The notes under the pieces: model-generated | Databases searched by the model: none | The model's input: only the letters and a program-made list of their open reading frames with translations | What the model was told of the DNA's origin: nothing | In this document: positions 26,701-36,600 of the stretch, in pieces | Layout: each line of letters starts with the position of its first letter | Numbering within the stretch: position 1 is the first letter of the stretch | Position numbers and translations under genes: made by a program | Source: JAIXWP01 sp965247015 | GTDB taxonomy: Bacteria; Bacteroidota; Bacteroidia; Flavobacteriales_D; Sanyastnellaceae | Reading direction: 5' to 3' | NCBI GenBank assembly: GCA_965247015.1 | Contig: CBDFGG010000003.1 | Span: forward strand, 617,203 to 681,202 | DNA: 64,000 nt

Positions 26701-27416
26701 CTATTTTCAATACACCTGCTCCGGCATTGACCATTGAGTGCGGCACTCCTGTTCCAGATGTATTTGTATTTGCTTTGGATAATTGCTCTGGTGCTACTCC
26801 GGTAGGTCTTGGCGCATTCACCGAAGAAACTGAATGCGGATATATTTTCACAAGAACTTGGATTACTTCTGATGATTGCGGAAATACTGCTGAATTCACA
26901 CAGGTAATCACTGCTGAAGACACTACAGCTCCGGAACTCAGTTCTTATCCTGAGAATATTTCCATCAGCTGTTCACTCGATTTGCCAGCTGTTCCAATCA
27001 TCCTTGCAACGGATGCTTGCGGAGGAAATGTACCCGTTGATTTCCAAGAAGAATTTGTAGGTATCTCTGCTTGCCCTACTGTTGAGCGCACATGGTGTGC
27101 TGAAGACTGCGCAGGCAATCAAGTATGTCATACACAAACCATCACTTTCGTGAATGACTTCAATGTGGTATTCCGCGTAGATCCTACGATGGACGCAAAC
27201 TATAACGTAAAATGGCAGTCAGATCTGGAGGATTTCACCACTATTCAGATTTATAACATTGCAGGTCAATTGGTAAAGACACTTTATACCGGACAAACCA
27301 TTGGCGGCGCGATGTATAATCTCCCATTAGACACCAGCAATATGGCTACTGGCGTGTATTTGGTGCAAGCGAAGGGCAGCCAAGGAGTGCATACCCAACG
27401 CATTGTTATTCGCTAG
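23742..27416 (+). CDS. HYR-like repeat surface protein with T9SS sorting domain
   Basis: 1224 residues from the ATG at 23742 (MKHVYSFIF...), with a signal peptide ending near SSFSQ. After a unique N-terminal domain (about residues 20-280) come around eleven units of about 85-90 residues. Each has 'FPEDITVECG', then '.DNCG', then 'RTWTATDGCGN', then 'Q.I.V.D.TAP', the pattern of HYR/immunoglobulin-like beta domains, with conserved Cys pairs. The last 80 residues (IQIYNIAGQLVKTLY...GVYLVQAKGSQGVHTQRIVIR) are a type A T9SS sorting domain. A long fibrous surface adhesin is likely. The repeats differ clearly from one another. Confidence 0.85.
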   Translation: MKHVYSFIFVILLMITGISSSFSQCYPTILSTPENTIVDCNDATTPTFDAVEFSNECCAFASSDQVTIGSGQVTSTCNLTTAFGPGADWSIWLPGVNDANVSWHFDTPGVLEQYADGHARITGHITSAADPSQGFDVFFILSNARNWADWSALGRSYKDDLNLAGNAFQDWTYYEMEAGFCYLQGTGSLEGSQLQLTHQPSNYYFGFQIGQAANNKNSANGISGWFYYNGYLNNEFIQGHGDLNANAACTDITDNCGSTAYTQYSSNTNACGYTAYASQLWSSVDTAAPIFNEFVSPLSVFCDDLATVMITATDNCSSVSITFSDVIIEEGCNGTIERTYTATDGCGNSTTTVQIIELFGNTELEFTVFPENITAECGLWSDNTQPNIQFTDGCGGAVLTFEDEIIPGDCGNTYTLNRTYTITDECGESVSQVWTVVLVDNTPPQIFNIPTNTTISCGDPVPGADVFALDNCDGLVNVSLSGSTENIGCGYIFTRTWTATDGCGNFVEATQSITVIDNTAPNFIEFPEDLELECGTTEIPLTYPVAEDACSDFTITFEDFTEETECATYITRVFTATDLCGNSADYTQSIIIADFTEPEVSFLPEDVSFECAVGEIPMPIATDNCGAVDISFFDELTGDCAGSFNRTYFISDACGNTVTHTITVTLYDETPPTVVFFPEDITVECGTEYNMDGVTPIFIDNCDNLTVVQLEDDLLFGVCPGTYSIRRVWQVEDGCGNRIFPAWTVTFADNTPPTFIDVPADITIECGEDIDDQNVTAFDLCANDFIPVQFEETEVLLDCGRQVIRTWVAIDYCGNEAVATQTITLEDTQGPVFTTFPEDITISCGDAMPEIVLPNGYDECQGEIEISVTENIIPGSCVGESYVQRVFRSFDDCGNGAIYFQTITIVDTEAPEFINPQPFAQITCSNNQVPLINVQDECSSVDIFFEDSDPSPFCGATFERFYTAIDQCGNIATFTQTIELIDETPPTIFNTPAPALTIECGTPVPDVFVFALDNCSGATPVGLGAFTEETECGYIFTRTWITSDDCGNTAEFTQVITAEDTTAPELSSYPENISISCSLDLPAVPIILATDACGGNVPVDFQEEFVGISACPTVERTWCAEDCAGNQVCHTQTITFVNDFNVVFRVDPTMDANYNVKWQSDLEDFTTIQIYNIAGQLVKTLYTGQTIGGAMYNLPLDTSNMATGVYLVQAKGSQGVHTQRIVIR

Positions 27417-27451
27417 AATAAGCATTTATAAAATATTCGATTATTCTTTCG

Positions 27452-27507
27452 TCTCGCGTGCCATGGCTGGCTTTAATTTGCAGCCATGGAACGCGAGACT
27501 TTTTTTG
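27452..27507 (+). terminator. Intrinsic terminator overlapping the priA start codon
   Basis: A 19-bp stem with a single mismatch (27452-27470 with 27482-27500) and an 11-base loop is followed directly by seven T (27501-27507). It lies 35 bases after the adhesin stop, as a terminator should. However, its right arm contains the priA ATG (27486) and codons 1-5. The same structure could attenuate or occlude priA expression. Confidence 0.75.
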
Positions 27508-29963
27508 CAGATGTGATTTTGCCCTTGGCATTGCCAAGAGTGCTTACTTATCGCGTTCCTCAAATTCTCAGTGAGCACATTCAAGTGGGACAGCGTGTCA
27601 TAGTACCCATCGGAAAGCATAAGCGATACACCGGCATCGTAGAGCGAATTCACACCACCGTTCCATCGGGATATGAAGCACGATACGTCGAGGACATTCT
27701 CGATACACAGCCGCTCATTTATCCGCTGCAATTAAAATTTTGGCGATGGATCGCTGAATACTATTGCTGCACCGTCGGTGAAGTCATGAACGCCGCACTG
27801 CCCGGCGGTTTGAAGTTGAGCAGTGAAACCAAATTCGTTTTGATTGAAGCTGATTTCGGCGCACATCAACTCAACGAAAAAGAAGTGCTTCTCATCGAAA
27901 GCCTTCAAAATAATGGCGCATTAAAAGTGGAAGAAATTGCCACTGCGTTGCAATTAAAAAATCCATCGAAAGTGCTCAAATCGCTGATGGAAAAAAGAAT
28001 CATTGCAGCAGAAGATGAGATTAAAGAAAAATACAAACCGCGCACCGCAGATATGCTGAGCCTCGGCGCCAGCACCAATACCGACGCAGGACTCAAAGAA
28101 GTTTTTGCTGCTTTGGAAAAAAAGAAAGCACAAAAACAAATTGATGCGTTGATGATGTTTTTGCAAATGAGTCGATACGATGAAGACCAGAGAGGTGAAG
28201 TAGATCGATTAAAATTACAAAATGCATCACAGACCACGGCGTCTATTATTCAGAATTTAATTCAGAAAAATATTTTTCAATCTCGCACGGTCGAGATCGG
28301 ACGATTGCCTGCGCATTTGCTCGCGAGCGAAAATGCTAAACCGCTCTCAGAAGCCCAGCACACGGCACTTGTAGAAATTCAAGAGCATTTTCAAAACAAA
28401 GATGTTGTTCTTCTTGAAGGTGTCACTTCGAGTGGTAAAACAGAAGTGTACATCCACTTAATTGAACAAGCATTAATCGATCAAAAACAAGTTCTTTTTC
28501 TTTTACCAGAAATAGCATTAACCACGCAAATCATTCATCGATTGCGCAGGCACTTCGGTAAGCGCGTGGGAATTTATCACAGTGGATATAGTGATAATGA
28601 ACGCACCGAGGTTTGGAATAAAGTATTAGCAGATTCGCCCGGAGAATGTGATGTCATTCTTGGTGCAAGATCATCTCTTTTCCTTCCCTTCACACGCCTC
28701 GGTTTGGTGATTGTGGATGAAGAACACGAACACAGTTTTAAGCAACACGATCCTTCTCCGCGTTATCATGCGAGGGATGCAGCAATTGTACTTGCGAGTG
28801 CATTCAAAGCAAAAGTGCTCCTCGGCAGCGCCACTCCCGCAGTTGAAACATATTGGAACGCGAAGAAAGAGCGCTACGGATTGGTGCAACTCACACAACG
28901 ATATGGCGGAGTTTCTTTACCAGAAATTCATATCACGGATATTCGAAAAGAATTGAAGGGAAAAAGTATGCAAGGCAATTTATCTTCTGAATTAATTCAG
29001 GCGATGGAGGCCAGCATGGCGGCAGGAGAACAAATTATTTTATTTCAAAATAGAAGAGGATACTCCCCCATTTGGCAATGTCACTCTTGTTCGTGGATAC
29101 CAGTCTGCACTAGATGCGACGTGAGTTTGACGTATCACAAAAATGTCCATCAATTAAAATGTCATTATTGCGGATACAGCTGTGATCCGCCCAAAGGCTG
29201 CAATGCTTGCGGAAGCACAGATTTACGAATGTTGGGTTTTGGAACGGAAAAAATAGAAGAAGATATCCAATTGATTTTTCCTGAAGCAACGGTCCAACGA
29301 ATGGATTTGGATACGACACGAAATAAAAATAGCTATCAAAAAATCATTCAAGATTTTGAAACAGGAAAAATTCAAATTCTAGTTGGCACACAAATGGTGA
29401 CCAAAGGACTCGACTTTGACAACGTTTCACTCGTTGGAATTTTGAATGCAGATAAAATGATGAACTATCCCGATTATCGCAGCATTGAACGCAGTTATCA
29501 ATTGATGATGCAGGTATCAGGCAGAGCGGGACGTCGCGGCAAACAAGGACGCGTAATCATCCAAACATTCAATCCAACCCATTGGCTTTTTGATTTTGTA
29601 AAAAGAGGCGATTATCAAGCATTATACGATCACGAGATTGCAGAGCGCCAACATTTCGGCTACCCGCCGTATGTGCGCATGATCAAAATCACCGTAAAGC
29701 ATAAAGAAGAAGACAAGGCAGAACGTGCAGCGCAAGAAGCGCGCAAGCTATTAGCCGAAATCGTTGGCCCACACGTGCTTGGTCCCGAAAAGCCGCACAT
29801 CCCTCGTATCAACAATTACTATTTACAGCAATTAATGGTAAAGCAGATTCGCAATACAGAACTGAAAGAGAAAAAAGCCCAGATCGCCCAAGCCATGCGC
29901 GATGTACTCGCTATGACCGAGTTCAAGAGCGCGAAAATCAGCATTGATGTCGACCCGATCTGA
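27486..29963 (+). CDS. priA: Primosomal protein N' (replication restart helicase)
   Basis: 825 residues. PriA recognises stalled forks and reloads the replicative helicase. Present are the N-terminal 3'-DNA-binding domain start (FADVILPLALPRVLTYRVP), Walker A (GVTSSGKTEVY), the DEEH box, and the eight zinc-ligand cysteines in the CHSC, CTRC, CHYCGYSC and CNAC pairs (about 510-560). Helicase motifs IV-VI follow (GTQMVTKGLDFDNV, QVSGRAGRRG). The start is supported by the match of MERETFFADV to the family N-terminus, even though it lies in a terminator hairpin. Confidence 0.95.
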   Translation: MERETFFADVILPLALPRVLTYRVPQILSEHIQVGQRVIVPIGKHKRYTGIVERIHTTVPSGYEARYVEDILDTQPLIYPLQLKFWRWIAEYYCCTVGEVMNAALPGGLKLSSETKFVLIEADFGAHQLNEKEVLLIESLQNNGALKVEEIATALQLKNPSKVLKSLMEKRIIAAEDEIKEKYKPRTADMLSLGASTNTDAGLKEVFAALEKKKAQKQIDALMMFLQMSRYDEDQRGEVDRLKLQNASQTTASIIQNLIQKNIFQSRTVEIGRLPAHLLASENAKPLSEAQHTALVEIQEHFQNKDVVLLEGVTSSGKTEVYIHLIEQALIDQKQVLFLLPEIALTTQIIHRLRRHFGKRVGIYHSGYSDNERTEVWNKVLADSPGECDVILGARSSLFLPFTRLGLVIVDEEHEHSFKQHDPSPRYHARDAAIVLASAFKAKVLLGSATPAVETYWNAKKERYGLVQLTQRYGGVSLPEIHITDIRKELKGKSMQGNLSSELIQAMEASMAAGEQIILFQNRRGYSPIWQCHSCSWIPVCTRCDVSLTYHKNVHQLKCHYCGYSCDPPKGCNACGSTDLRMLGFGTEKIEEDIQLIFPEATVQRMDLDTTRNKNSYQKIIQDFETGKIQILVGTQMVTKGLDFDNVSLVGILNADKMMNYPDYRSIERSYQLMMQVSGRAGRRGKQGRVIIQTFNPTHWLFDFVKRGDYQALYDHEIAERQHFGYPPYVRMIKITVKHKEEDKAERAAQEARKLLAEIVGPHVLGPEKPHIPRINNYYLQQLMVKQIRNTELKEKKAQIAQAMRDVLAMTEFKSAKISIDVDPI

Positions 29964-30025
29964 CGATTAATTCGTATCTTTAGGGTATCAACGTCTATTC
30001 GTTGTATGAGTACAAAGTAATCGCC

Positions 30026-30802
30026 ATGAGAAGTCCCTTTTTCTATCTAACATTCATCCTTCTTTCTTCTTTCATCTTCACTTCATGTGATCCTGAGGAA
30101 GAAAAAGAAGTAGTGACTCCTCCCGCATCCACTGACCCCACGGTGAACGTTAGCTTTTCTTCGAAATACAATGACGATGCATTACAAATTGGCGCAGTTT
30201 ATTACGATGCACTTGGACATCGCATTCGTGTAGAAAATTTCCAATCTTATTTAAGTAATATTCGATTGGTAAATGATTTGGGTGAAGAAATTATTTTGAA
30301 AGAAATTGCGTTGGCCAACCTCGGAGCAGGATACGCATTCAGCACACAAGTTGAGCCAGGCACCTACACACAAATTAAATTCGGAATTGGTGTTCCAGAA
30401 GCGATCAACAAAGACATCGATCCATCGACTTATCCCAATAGCAGCCCACTGAGTATTCAAGGTGCGGAAGGAATGTTTTGGACATGGAACACAGGCTATA
30501 TTTTTTCAAAATTCGAAGGCCGAGGAGACCTAACAGGACAAGAAGGCGCTGCGCTTCTATCTCCATTCTCTTATCATACCGGGGATGATTTCTTGTATCG
30601 CACCGTGACACTCGATAAGTCTTTTACCATCGAATCAACACAGAGTCAAAATTTATCCATCATAATCCAAGCAGATCAAATTATCAATGGCGGTCCTCAT
30701 TCATTAGACATCGAAGTGGATGATGTGACACACACAGCTGGCAATCCAGAGCTTGCGACTAAAGTAGTTGAGAATTTTGTTTCCGCTTTTTCAATACAGT
30801 AA
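30026..30802 (+). CDS. MbnP-like copper-associated lipoprotein
   Basis: 258 residues from the ATG at 30026 (MRSPFFYLT), with a lipoprotein signal (FIFTSC). The core 'GEGMFWTWN.GY.F.K.EG'-type block (here GAEGMFWTWNTGYIFSKFEG), the N-terminal strand 'ALQIGAVYYDALGHRIRVENFQSYLSNI' and the late His-containing region match the MbnP family. In methanotroph operons MbnP is a periplasmic copper protein whose Trp is oxidised by the di-heme enzyme MbnH. Here it overlaps by TAATG the first of two di-heme peroxidase genes, the same pairing. A copper role is inferred from the family and the partner. Confidence 0.8.
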   Translation: MRSPFFYLTFILLSSFIFTSCDPEEEKEVVTPPASTDPTVNVSFSSKYNDDALQIGAVYYDALGHRIRVENFQSYLSNIRLVNDLGEEIILKEIALANLGAGYAFSTQVEPGTYTQIKFGIGVPEAINKDIDPSTYPNSSPLSIQGAEGMFWTWNTGYIFSKFEGRGDLTGQEGAALLSPFSYHTGDDFLYRTVTLDKSFTIESTQSQNLSIIIQADQIINGGPHSLDIEVDDVTHTAGNPELATKVVENFVSAFSIQ

Positions 30803-31821
30803 TGCGCATTTCGATATTCCTTTTTTCCATCATCCTTGTTTTGATTGCGTGTCAAGAACAAGGTGTAATGGAAGATCAGGCATATAAATATCGCACACCC
30901 TCATTTTTTCCAAAACCAACAATACCCCAAGACAATCAGGCCACCACTGCCCGAGTTGAATTAGGACGCAGATTATTTTTCGAGAAAAAATTATCTCGCA
31001 CGGAATCGATGAGTTGTGCCACTTGTCATGTACCATCGATGGCCTTTACGGATGGCAAAGCGCGCAGCACTGGTGCACATGGAAAATTGGGAAAAAGAAA
31101 TGCTCCGACCTTAGCCAATTTACTTTGGATGCCGTATTTCATGGCAGAGGGCGGCGTGCCTACCCTCGAACTGCAAGCATTGGCCCCTCTTCAGGATTCC
31201 ATTGAAATGGATATGTCCATGCGCGACGCGATTCAACGATTAGAAAAAATAGAGAAGTATCAAAACCTAAGTCAACTCGCATACAATCGACCGATTGATT
31301 CTTATGTCATCATTCGTGCGTTGGCAGCATATCAGCGAACATTTATCAGCGCCGATTCACGTTTTGATAGATGGTATTATCAGCAAGACACAAAAGCATT
31401 TACAGCAGAAGAAGAATTAGGAAAAAAAATATTCTTCAGTGAAAAAGCAGCTTGTATGAAATGTCATTCCATTCCTCAATTTACAGATTACCAATTTTAC
31501 AATATTGGTCTTTATGAAAATTATGCTGATGCAGGGAAAGAATTGGTAACGTATAAAAAATCAGACAACGGAAAATTCAAAACACCAACGCTTCGCAACA
31601 TCGAGCTTACGCCGCCCTACATGCATGATGGTTCTATGCGAACATTGGAAGAGGTTATTGAGTTTTATAATATGGGTGGAAAAAATCATCCGAACAAAGA
31701 TTTTAGAATTCAGCCGATGAATTGGACGAAAGAAGAGAAGGCTTATTTATTGGCTTTTTTAAAAACATTGACCGACTGGAACTTTGTTCAGAACCACACC
31801 TTCTTACCTTTGGAACAATGA
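30802..31821 (+). CDS. Di-heme cytochrome c peroxidase (MauG/MbnH-like), copy 1
   Basis: 339 residues with a lipoprotein signal (LVLIACQ). Two c-type heme motifs: CATCH (about residue 72) and CMKCH (about 217). The 'P(T/S)LRNIELT.PYMHDGS..TLEEVI' block typical of bacterial di-heme peroxidases is near the C-terminus. Members reduce peroxide or, in MauG/MbnH, oxidise a partner protein. It lies between MbnP and a second peroxidase, with four-base overlaps on both sides. The partner is most simply MbnP; peroxidase activity is the alternative. Confidence 0.9.
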   Translation: MRISIFLFSIILVLIACQEQGVMEDQAYKYRTPSFFPKPTIPQDNQATTARVELGRRLFFEKKLSRTESMSCATCHVPSMAFTDGKARSTGAHGKLGKRNAPTLANLLWMPYFMAEGGVPTLELQALAPLQDSIEMDMSMRDAIQRLEKIEKYQNLSQLAYNRPIDSYVIIRALAAYQRTFISADSRFDRWYYQQDTKAFTAEEELGKKIFFSEKAACMKCHSIPQFTDYQFYNIGLYENYADAGKELVTYKKSDNGKFKTPTLRNIELTPPYMHDGSMRTLEEVIEFYNMGGKNHPNKDFRIQPMNWTKEEKAYLLAFLKTLTDWNFVQNHTFLPLEQ

Positions 31822-32942
31822 GCACCGGAAGAAATAGCACATACATTATTCTACTGACCTTTTTGGTGGTAGGTGTGTTTGCGTGCAGACATCCGTTGCC
31901 CGAAGAAGAAGTGCTACCACCAGGTGAGGAAGTGGTGGATTACGGAACACCGTATGAATTGGTGATTCCCCCTTTCTTTCCACCCATGGATATTCCCGCC
32001 GATAATCCGCTCACCGTGGAAGGAGTGGAATTGGGTAGATATTTATTTTGGGAAAAAAAACTCAGTGGCAACAACACCATGTCTTGCGGTAGTTGTCATT
32101 TACCGGACAAAGGCTTTAGCGATCCCAATCAATTTTCCATCGGAGAAACGGGCGCCATCGGGACAAGACAAGCGATGCCATTGGTGAATATGGGTTGGTC
32201 TACCACTTTCTTCTGGGACGGTCGTGCCCAAACCCTCGAAGAACAAATTTTAGAGCCCATTGAGAACCCTATTGAAATGAATGATAGTTGGATCAACGTT
32301 GTGCAAGAAATTGCCTCAGATCCACTCTATCCGTCCAAATTCGCAGGTGCCTACGGCAGCACTGAAGTAACCAAAGAAAAAATTGCAAAAGCGATTGCAT
32401 CATTTCTTCGTACGATGATCAGTGCCGATTCTAAATTTGATCGTCAGCGTATCGGACAATATTTCTTTACAGAAGAAGAACAACGTGGCTTTAATTTATT
32501 CATCACCGAAGGTGGCGATCCAGAAGACAATCCCACCTTTCAAGGCGGTGCAGACTGTTTCCATTGTCATGGATTTGGTGCCATGCAAATGACCGATTAT
32601 TTATTTCACAATAATGGATTAGATGCCACCTTCGAAAATGACCCCGGTCGCTTCCTCGTTACATTGAATGAATTAGACAGCGGCAAATTCAAGACACCAT
32701 CATTGCGTAACATTGAACTCACCTCGCCCTACATGCACGATGGTCGTTTCACCACATTAGAACAAGTCATAGAACATTATAACGGTGGCGGCACCCCTTC
32801 ATCCACCATTGATCCATTCATGAAATTCACCACCGGCGGACTTCAGCTCACTGATCAAAAGAAAGCGGATCTTCTCGCTTTCCTAAAGTGCCTCACCGAC
32901 ACCTCTTTCCTCACCAACCCCGCCTTCCAAGATCCGCACTAG
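31818..32942 (+). CDS. Di-heme cytochrome c peroxidase (MauG/MbnH-like), copy 2
   Basis: 374 residues from the ATG at 31818 (MSTGRNST), which overlaps the previous stop as ATGA; longer frames into the first peroxidase are rejected. Lipoprotein signal (VGVFACR). Heme motifs are CGSCH (about 93) and CFHCH (about 251), and the 'TPSLRNIELTSPYMHDGRFTTLEQVIEHY' block is kept. It is clearly paralogous to copy 1 but longer, with an insert before the second heme (EGGDPEDNPTFQGGAD). The two may divide electron donor or substrate roles, which cannot be read from sequence. Confidence 0.9.
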   Translation: MSTGRNSTYIILLTFLVVGVFACRHPLPEEEVLPPGEEVVDYGTPYELVIPPFFPPMDIPADNPLTVEGVELGRYLFWEKKLSGNNTMSCGSCHLPDKGFSDPNQFSIGETGAIGTRQAMPLVNMGWSTTFFWDGRAQTLEEQILEPIENPIEMNDSWINVVQEIASDPLYPSKFAGAYGSTEVTKEKIAKAIASFLRTMISADSKFDRQRIGQYFFTEEEQRGFNLFITEGGDPEDNPTFQGGADCFHCHGFGAMQMTDYLFHNNGLDATFENDPGRFLVTLNELDSGKFKTPSLRNIELTSPYMHDGRFTTLEQVIEHYNGGGTPSSTIDPFMKFTTGGLQLTDQKKADLLAFLKCLTDTSFLTNPAFQDPH

Positions 32943-32949
32943 ATCAATG

Positions 32950-33047
32950 ACAAATGACAAGTGACAAATGACAAATAATCTCGGCTGCGCCGAGATCACT
33001 TGTCATTGAATGTATTTGTCATTTGTCATTTGTCACTTGTCATTTGT
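32950..33047. repeat. Inverted repeat of iterated TGACAAA-type words with a nested hairpin
   Basis: Two 27-base arms (32950-32976 and 33021-33047) are exact inverted copies, each made of repeated 'AAATGACA' and 'AAGTGACA' words. Between them sits a second perfect hairpin, ATCTCGGC-TGC-GCCGAGAT (32978-32996). It fills the gap between the second peroxidase and the YkgJ gene and may act as a terminator, but its word structure resembles the repeats at 41-60 kb. Confidence 0.8.
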
Positions 33048-33065
33048 AATTTGTAACTTAGTACC

Positions 33066-33551
33066 GTGGATGAATTATTGAAAAAATATCTGGAGCGTGG
33101 GAAGAACAATAAGAAAGAGAATAAAAAACTTCTTTTGAATTGGGCGAAGCGAAAAGACTTGGACCAGCTTTTTCATGCGAAGCATGAAGAGCTGTTTGAA
33201 GAGGCTGATTGTTTGAAATGCGCGAACTGTTGTAAAACCACCAGTCCTATTTTTCGTGATGTAGACATCGATCGCATCGCGAGTCATCTACGAATGAAGC
33301 CCTCTGAATTTACTTCCAAGAATCTACATATTGATGAAGACGGTGATTGGGTGCTAAATTCCTCCCCTTGTCTATTTCTTGACGAGGATAACTACTGCAA
33401 AATTTACGAAGTGCGACCAAAAGCCTGTCGGGAATATCCTCACACGGATCGAAAAAACATGTCGCAAATTATGGATCTCACCTTCCGAAACACGACGGTT
33501 TGCCCCGCCGTGGCTGAAATGGTGGAACGCATAAAAAGAGAAATAGTCTAG
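33066..33551 (+). CDS. YkgJ-family cysteine cluster protein
   Basis: 161 residues from a GTG at 33066; the only nearby ATG is out of frame and soon stops. Characteristic cysteines are CLKCANCC (about 44-51) and, later, PCLFLDEDNYCKIYEVRPKACREYP, the YkgJ/UPF0153 cluster thought to bind zinc or an iron-sulphur cluster. Cytoplasmic, with a charged N-terminal helix. It follows the MbnP-peroxidase unit after the inverted repeat; whether it belongs to the same pathway is open. Family function is not established. Confidence 0.85.
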   Translation: MDELLKKYLERGKNNKKENKKLLLNWAKRKDLDQLFHAKHEELFEEADCLKCANCCKTTSPIFRDVDIDRIASHLRMKPSEFTSKNLHIDEDGDWVLNSSPCLFLDEDNYCKIYEVRPKACREYPHTDRKNMSQIMDLTFRNTTVCPAVAEMVERIKREIV

Positions 33552-33669
33552 TCCTGATCGTCTTTATTCAGGCTTCAAAGTTTTCCATTCGGCGCTGATT
33601 TTAAGGTTTTTGTCTAAAAAAATGCGCTTATATGTACCCATTTCTTCCGAGGGCTCGTAAGACGTGAGT

Positions 33670-36600
33670 ATGAAAAAGACTCCGAGCATACTTCTTACTA
33701 GTCTGTTGTTGGCGCTTGTGCAATTGATCACCTCTTCCGTGATGGCACAATGTACGGTCTTTGATTTCAATGGAGCCACAAGCACAACCCCCACCTGGTA
33801 TGCATGTTCTGGCGCAGATTACACCTTGAATCTCGCTTCGCCCAATACGTGGGCATCTTATACCATCGATTGGGGAGACGGGTCGCCCATTCAATCAGGA
33901 ACCAACTGGGCACCGCCTCAATTTATTAGTCACAACTACCTAGAAGCCGTTCAAATTTTTAATGTCACAATCACCAACACCGCAACTGGTTGTGTGGTGA
34001 ATGGTACATTAGTTATGGAAGAAGCCACAAGTGCTTCCATCCAAATTCCTGTTGGTGGACTCACACAAGCGTGTGCTCCACAAGTCATGGAATTCATCAA
34101 CTCATCGACCAACGTTTCCACAACGACCATGTTTACATGGGATTTCGGTGATGGTTCTCCACAATTGACATTCGATCACACCAACTGGCAACAAACGATT
34201 TCTCACATCTATGAAGTAGGAACCGTAGACTGCGAAACAGTAGTGACACTCACAGCAGAAAATAATTGTAACACTATTCAAGGTGGAGAGTCGGAAGCGA
34301 CTTTCAACCCTATTCGTATTTGGGACCTTGATGATCCAGGCATCGGTGCATCTGCAACGCTATTATGCTATCCTGATACAACAGTTACTTTTACTAATAC
34401 AACAGAGCGTAACTGTCTATTCCAAGGAAATATTTATCAGCGTTATGAATATTGGAATTTTGGTGATTATTGGAACCTAGGTCATGACTCGATCATCGAC
34501 TGGACGCCTTGGCCACCAACGTTTCCACACACTATGCACTATCCTGGAATCGGAACATACACCGTGCAATTACTAGATAGTAATTTCTGCGGTATTGCTC
34601 CTACTTCTATCACTATTGAAATTGTGCCACCTCCTGTGGCAGGTTTATCTGCTAACAGAGATACTATCTGTCAAGGCGAGTCAGTAATCTTTACACAGCT
34701 TTCTTCTGGTGGTAATTACTATCAATGGAATTTCGGCACTAATAATACTTGGATCAATACAGGTAGTGGTAACATTACTTATGTATTCAATCAAGCTGGT
34801 ACATTCACTGTCACCACCCGCACCGGTATCAATGGTGCTACAGGAGGTTGTACTGATGAAGCTACCGTCACGATTGTGGTGCTACCAAGACCAACAGTCA
34901 ATATCCTGAAGTCACCACCTTTCGGTTGTGATGAATTCGACGTGACCTACACTTCTACCAATAGCAATAACGTAACAGAGTGGGAATGGACATTTGATGT
35001 TGCACCGAACGTTTATTCGGGTGCTACTCCTCCTCCGGTGCACTATAGCACTCCAGGAAACCACCCTGTTTCTCTTACTGTTACAAATGCAAATGGCTGT
35101 TCTACGACGGATAATGATTTTATCACCGTATACTCATCTCCTGTTGCAGGTATCGCTGTGAGCAATCTTTGCGAAGGCGAAGTTGCTAATTTCAGCAGCG
35201 CTTCAACTACCGTTCCTGGACAACCTATCACATCATACTTATGGGATTTTGGGGATGGACAAACTTCGACACAACAAAATCCAACGCACCAATACACTGG
35301 CTCTGGTACTTTCACTATTTCACTTACTGTTAATACTGCATACTGCTCTAACACTACTACCACCACGGTATCTGTTGAACCACGTCCAACAGTGAGTGCA
35401 GATATGAATATCAATTCTGGATGTTCGCCATTAGAAGTACAATTCACCAATAACTCAACAGGAGCTGTTAGCTACCTATGGAATTTTGGAAATGGAAGCA
35501 ATTCAATTGATGAAAATCCAACAGAAACATTTATCAATATTACCAATAGCGATACTACTTATAGAGTAGTGCTCACTGGCTACAATGCCTTTGGATGCGC
35601 CGCTACAGACACTATGTATGTAACAGTGTTCGCAGGCGCATTTGCAGATTTCAATGACGGCGGAACCCCTCCAGGCTGCGCTCCATTTGATGTAACATTT
35701 GAAAATAATTCTTTGAATGCTGCTACTTATTTCTGGGATTTAGGCGATGGCACTACATCAACGCTTACTGAACCCAGTCACTTGTATGATAACAACACAG
35801 GCTTCATTCAGACCTACGATGTAACATTGATTGCATATAATGTCAATGGATGTAATGATACCACTTCACATCCTGTAGTGGTGTATCCAGTGGCCAACTT
35901 TAGTTTCGATCTTTCAGGTTCTTCTGGATGTTCACCACTTAATATTACGATGCCTTATGTGGCAGGTGCTCAAACGTATCAATGGAATTTTGGAGATGGA
36001 CAAACATCTACCTTCCCTATTCCAACGCATACATTCAACAACTTCACAACGGATCCTATCAGCTACACTGTTACTCTTGTTGGTACAAGCGCGTTTGGTT
36101 GCGTAGATACTGCTACAAGCGTGATCGTTGTGCATCCTGGTCCCATCGCGCAATTCAGCATGGATGTGGCTTCAGGTTGTAGCCCACTCACTGTCAACTT
36201 CACTAATCTTTCGATTAATGGAGCACAATACGATTGGAATTATGGCGACAATTCTTCTGCTGCCATCAATGATAATTTACATGCGCATACATTCATCAAC
36301 AACTCATCTTCTGTTATCACATACAATGTGGTATTGACAGCAGCATCTGCGGATGGTTGTGTGCACACATTCAGTTTGCCAGTGCAAGTATTCCCAGCAG
36401 TGACAGCAAGCTTCGTTGATCCAGGCGCAGTATGCGGACCTATCAACGTTACATTGAATAACACATCTGTCAATGCAGATAATTACTCTTGGGATTTTGG
36501 AAATGGAATTCAATCTACACAAGAAGATCCAACTGTATTTTATGGCAACGCCGGTGCAACACCCGTGACTTACACCATCCAGGTAATGGCTACATCTTCT

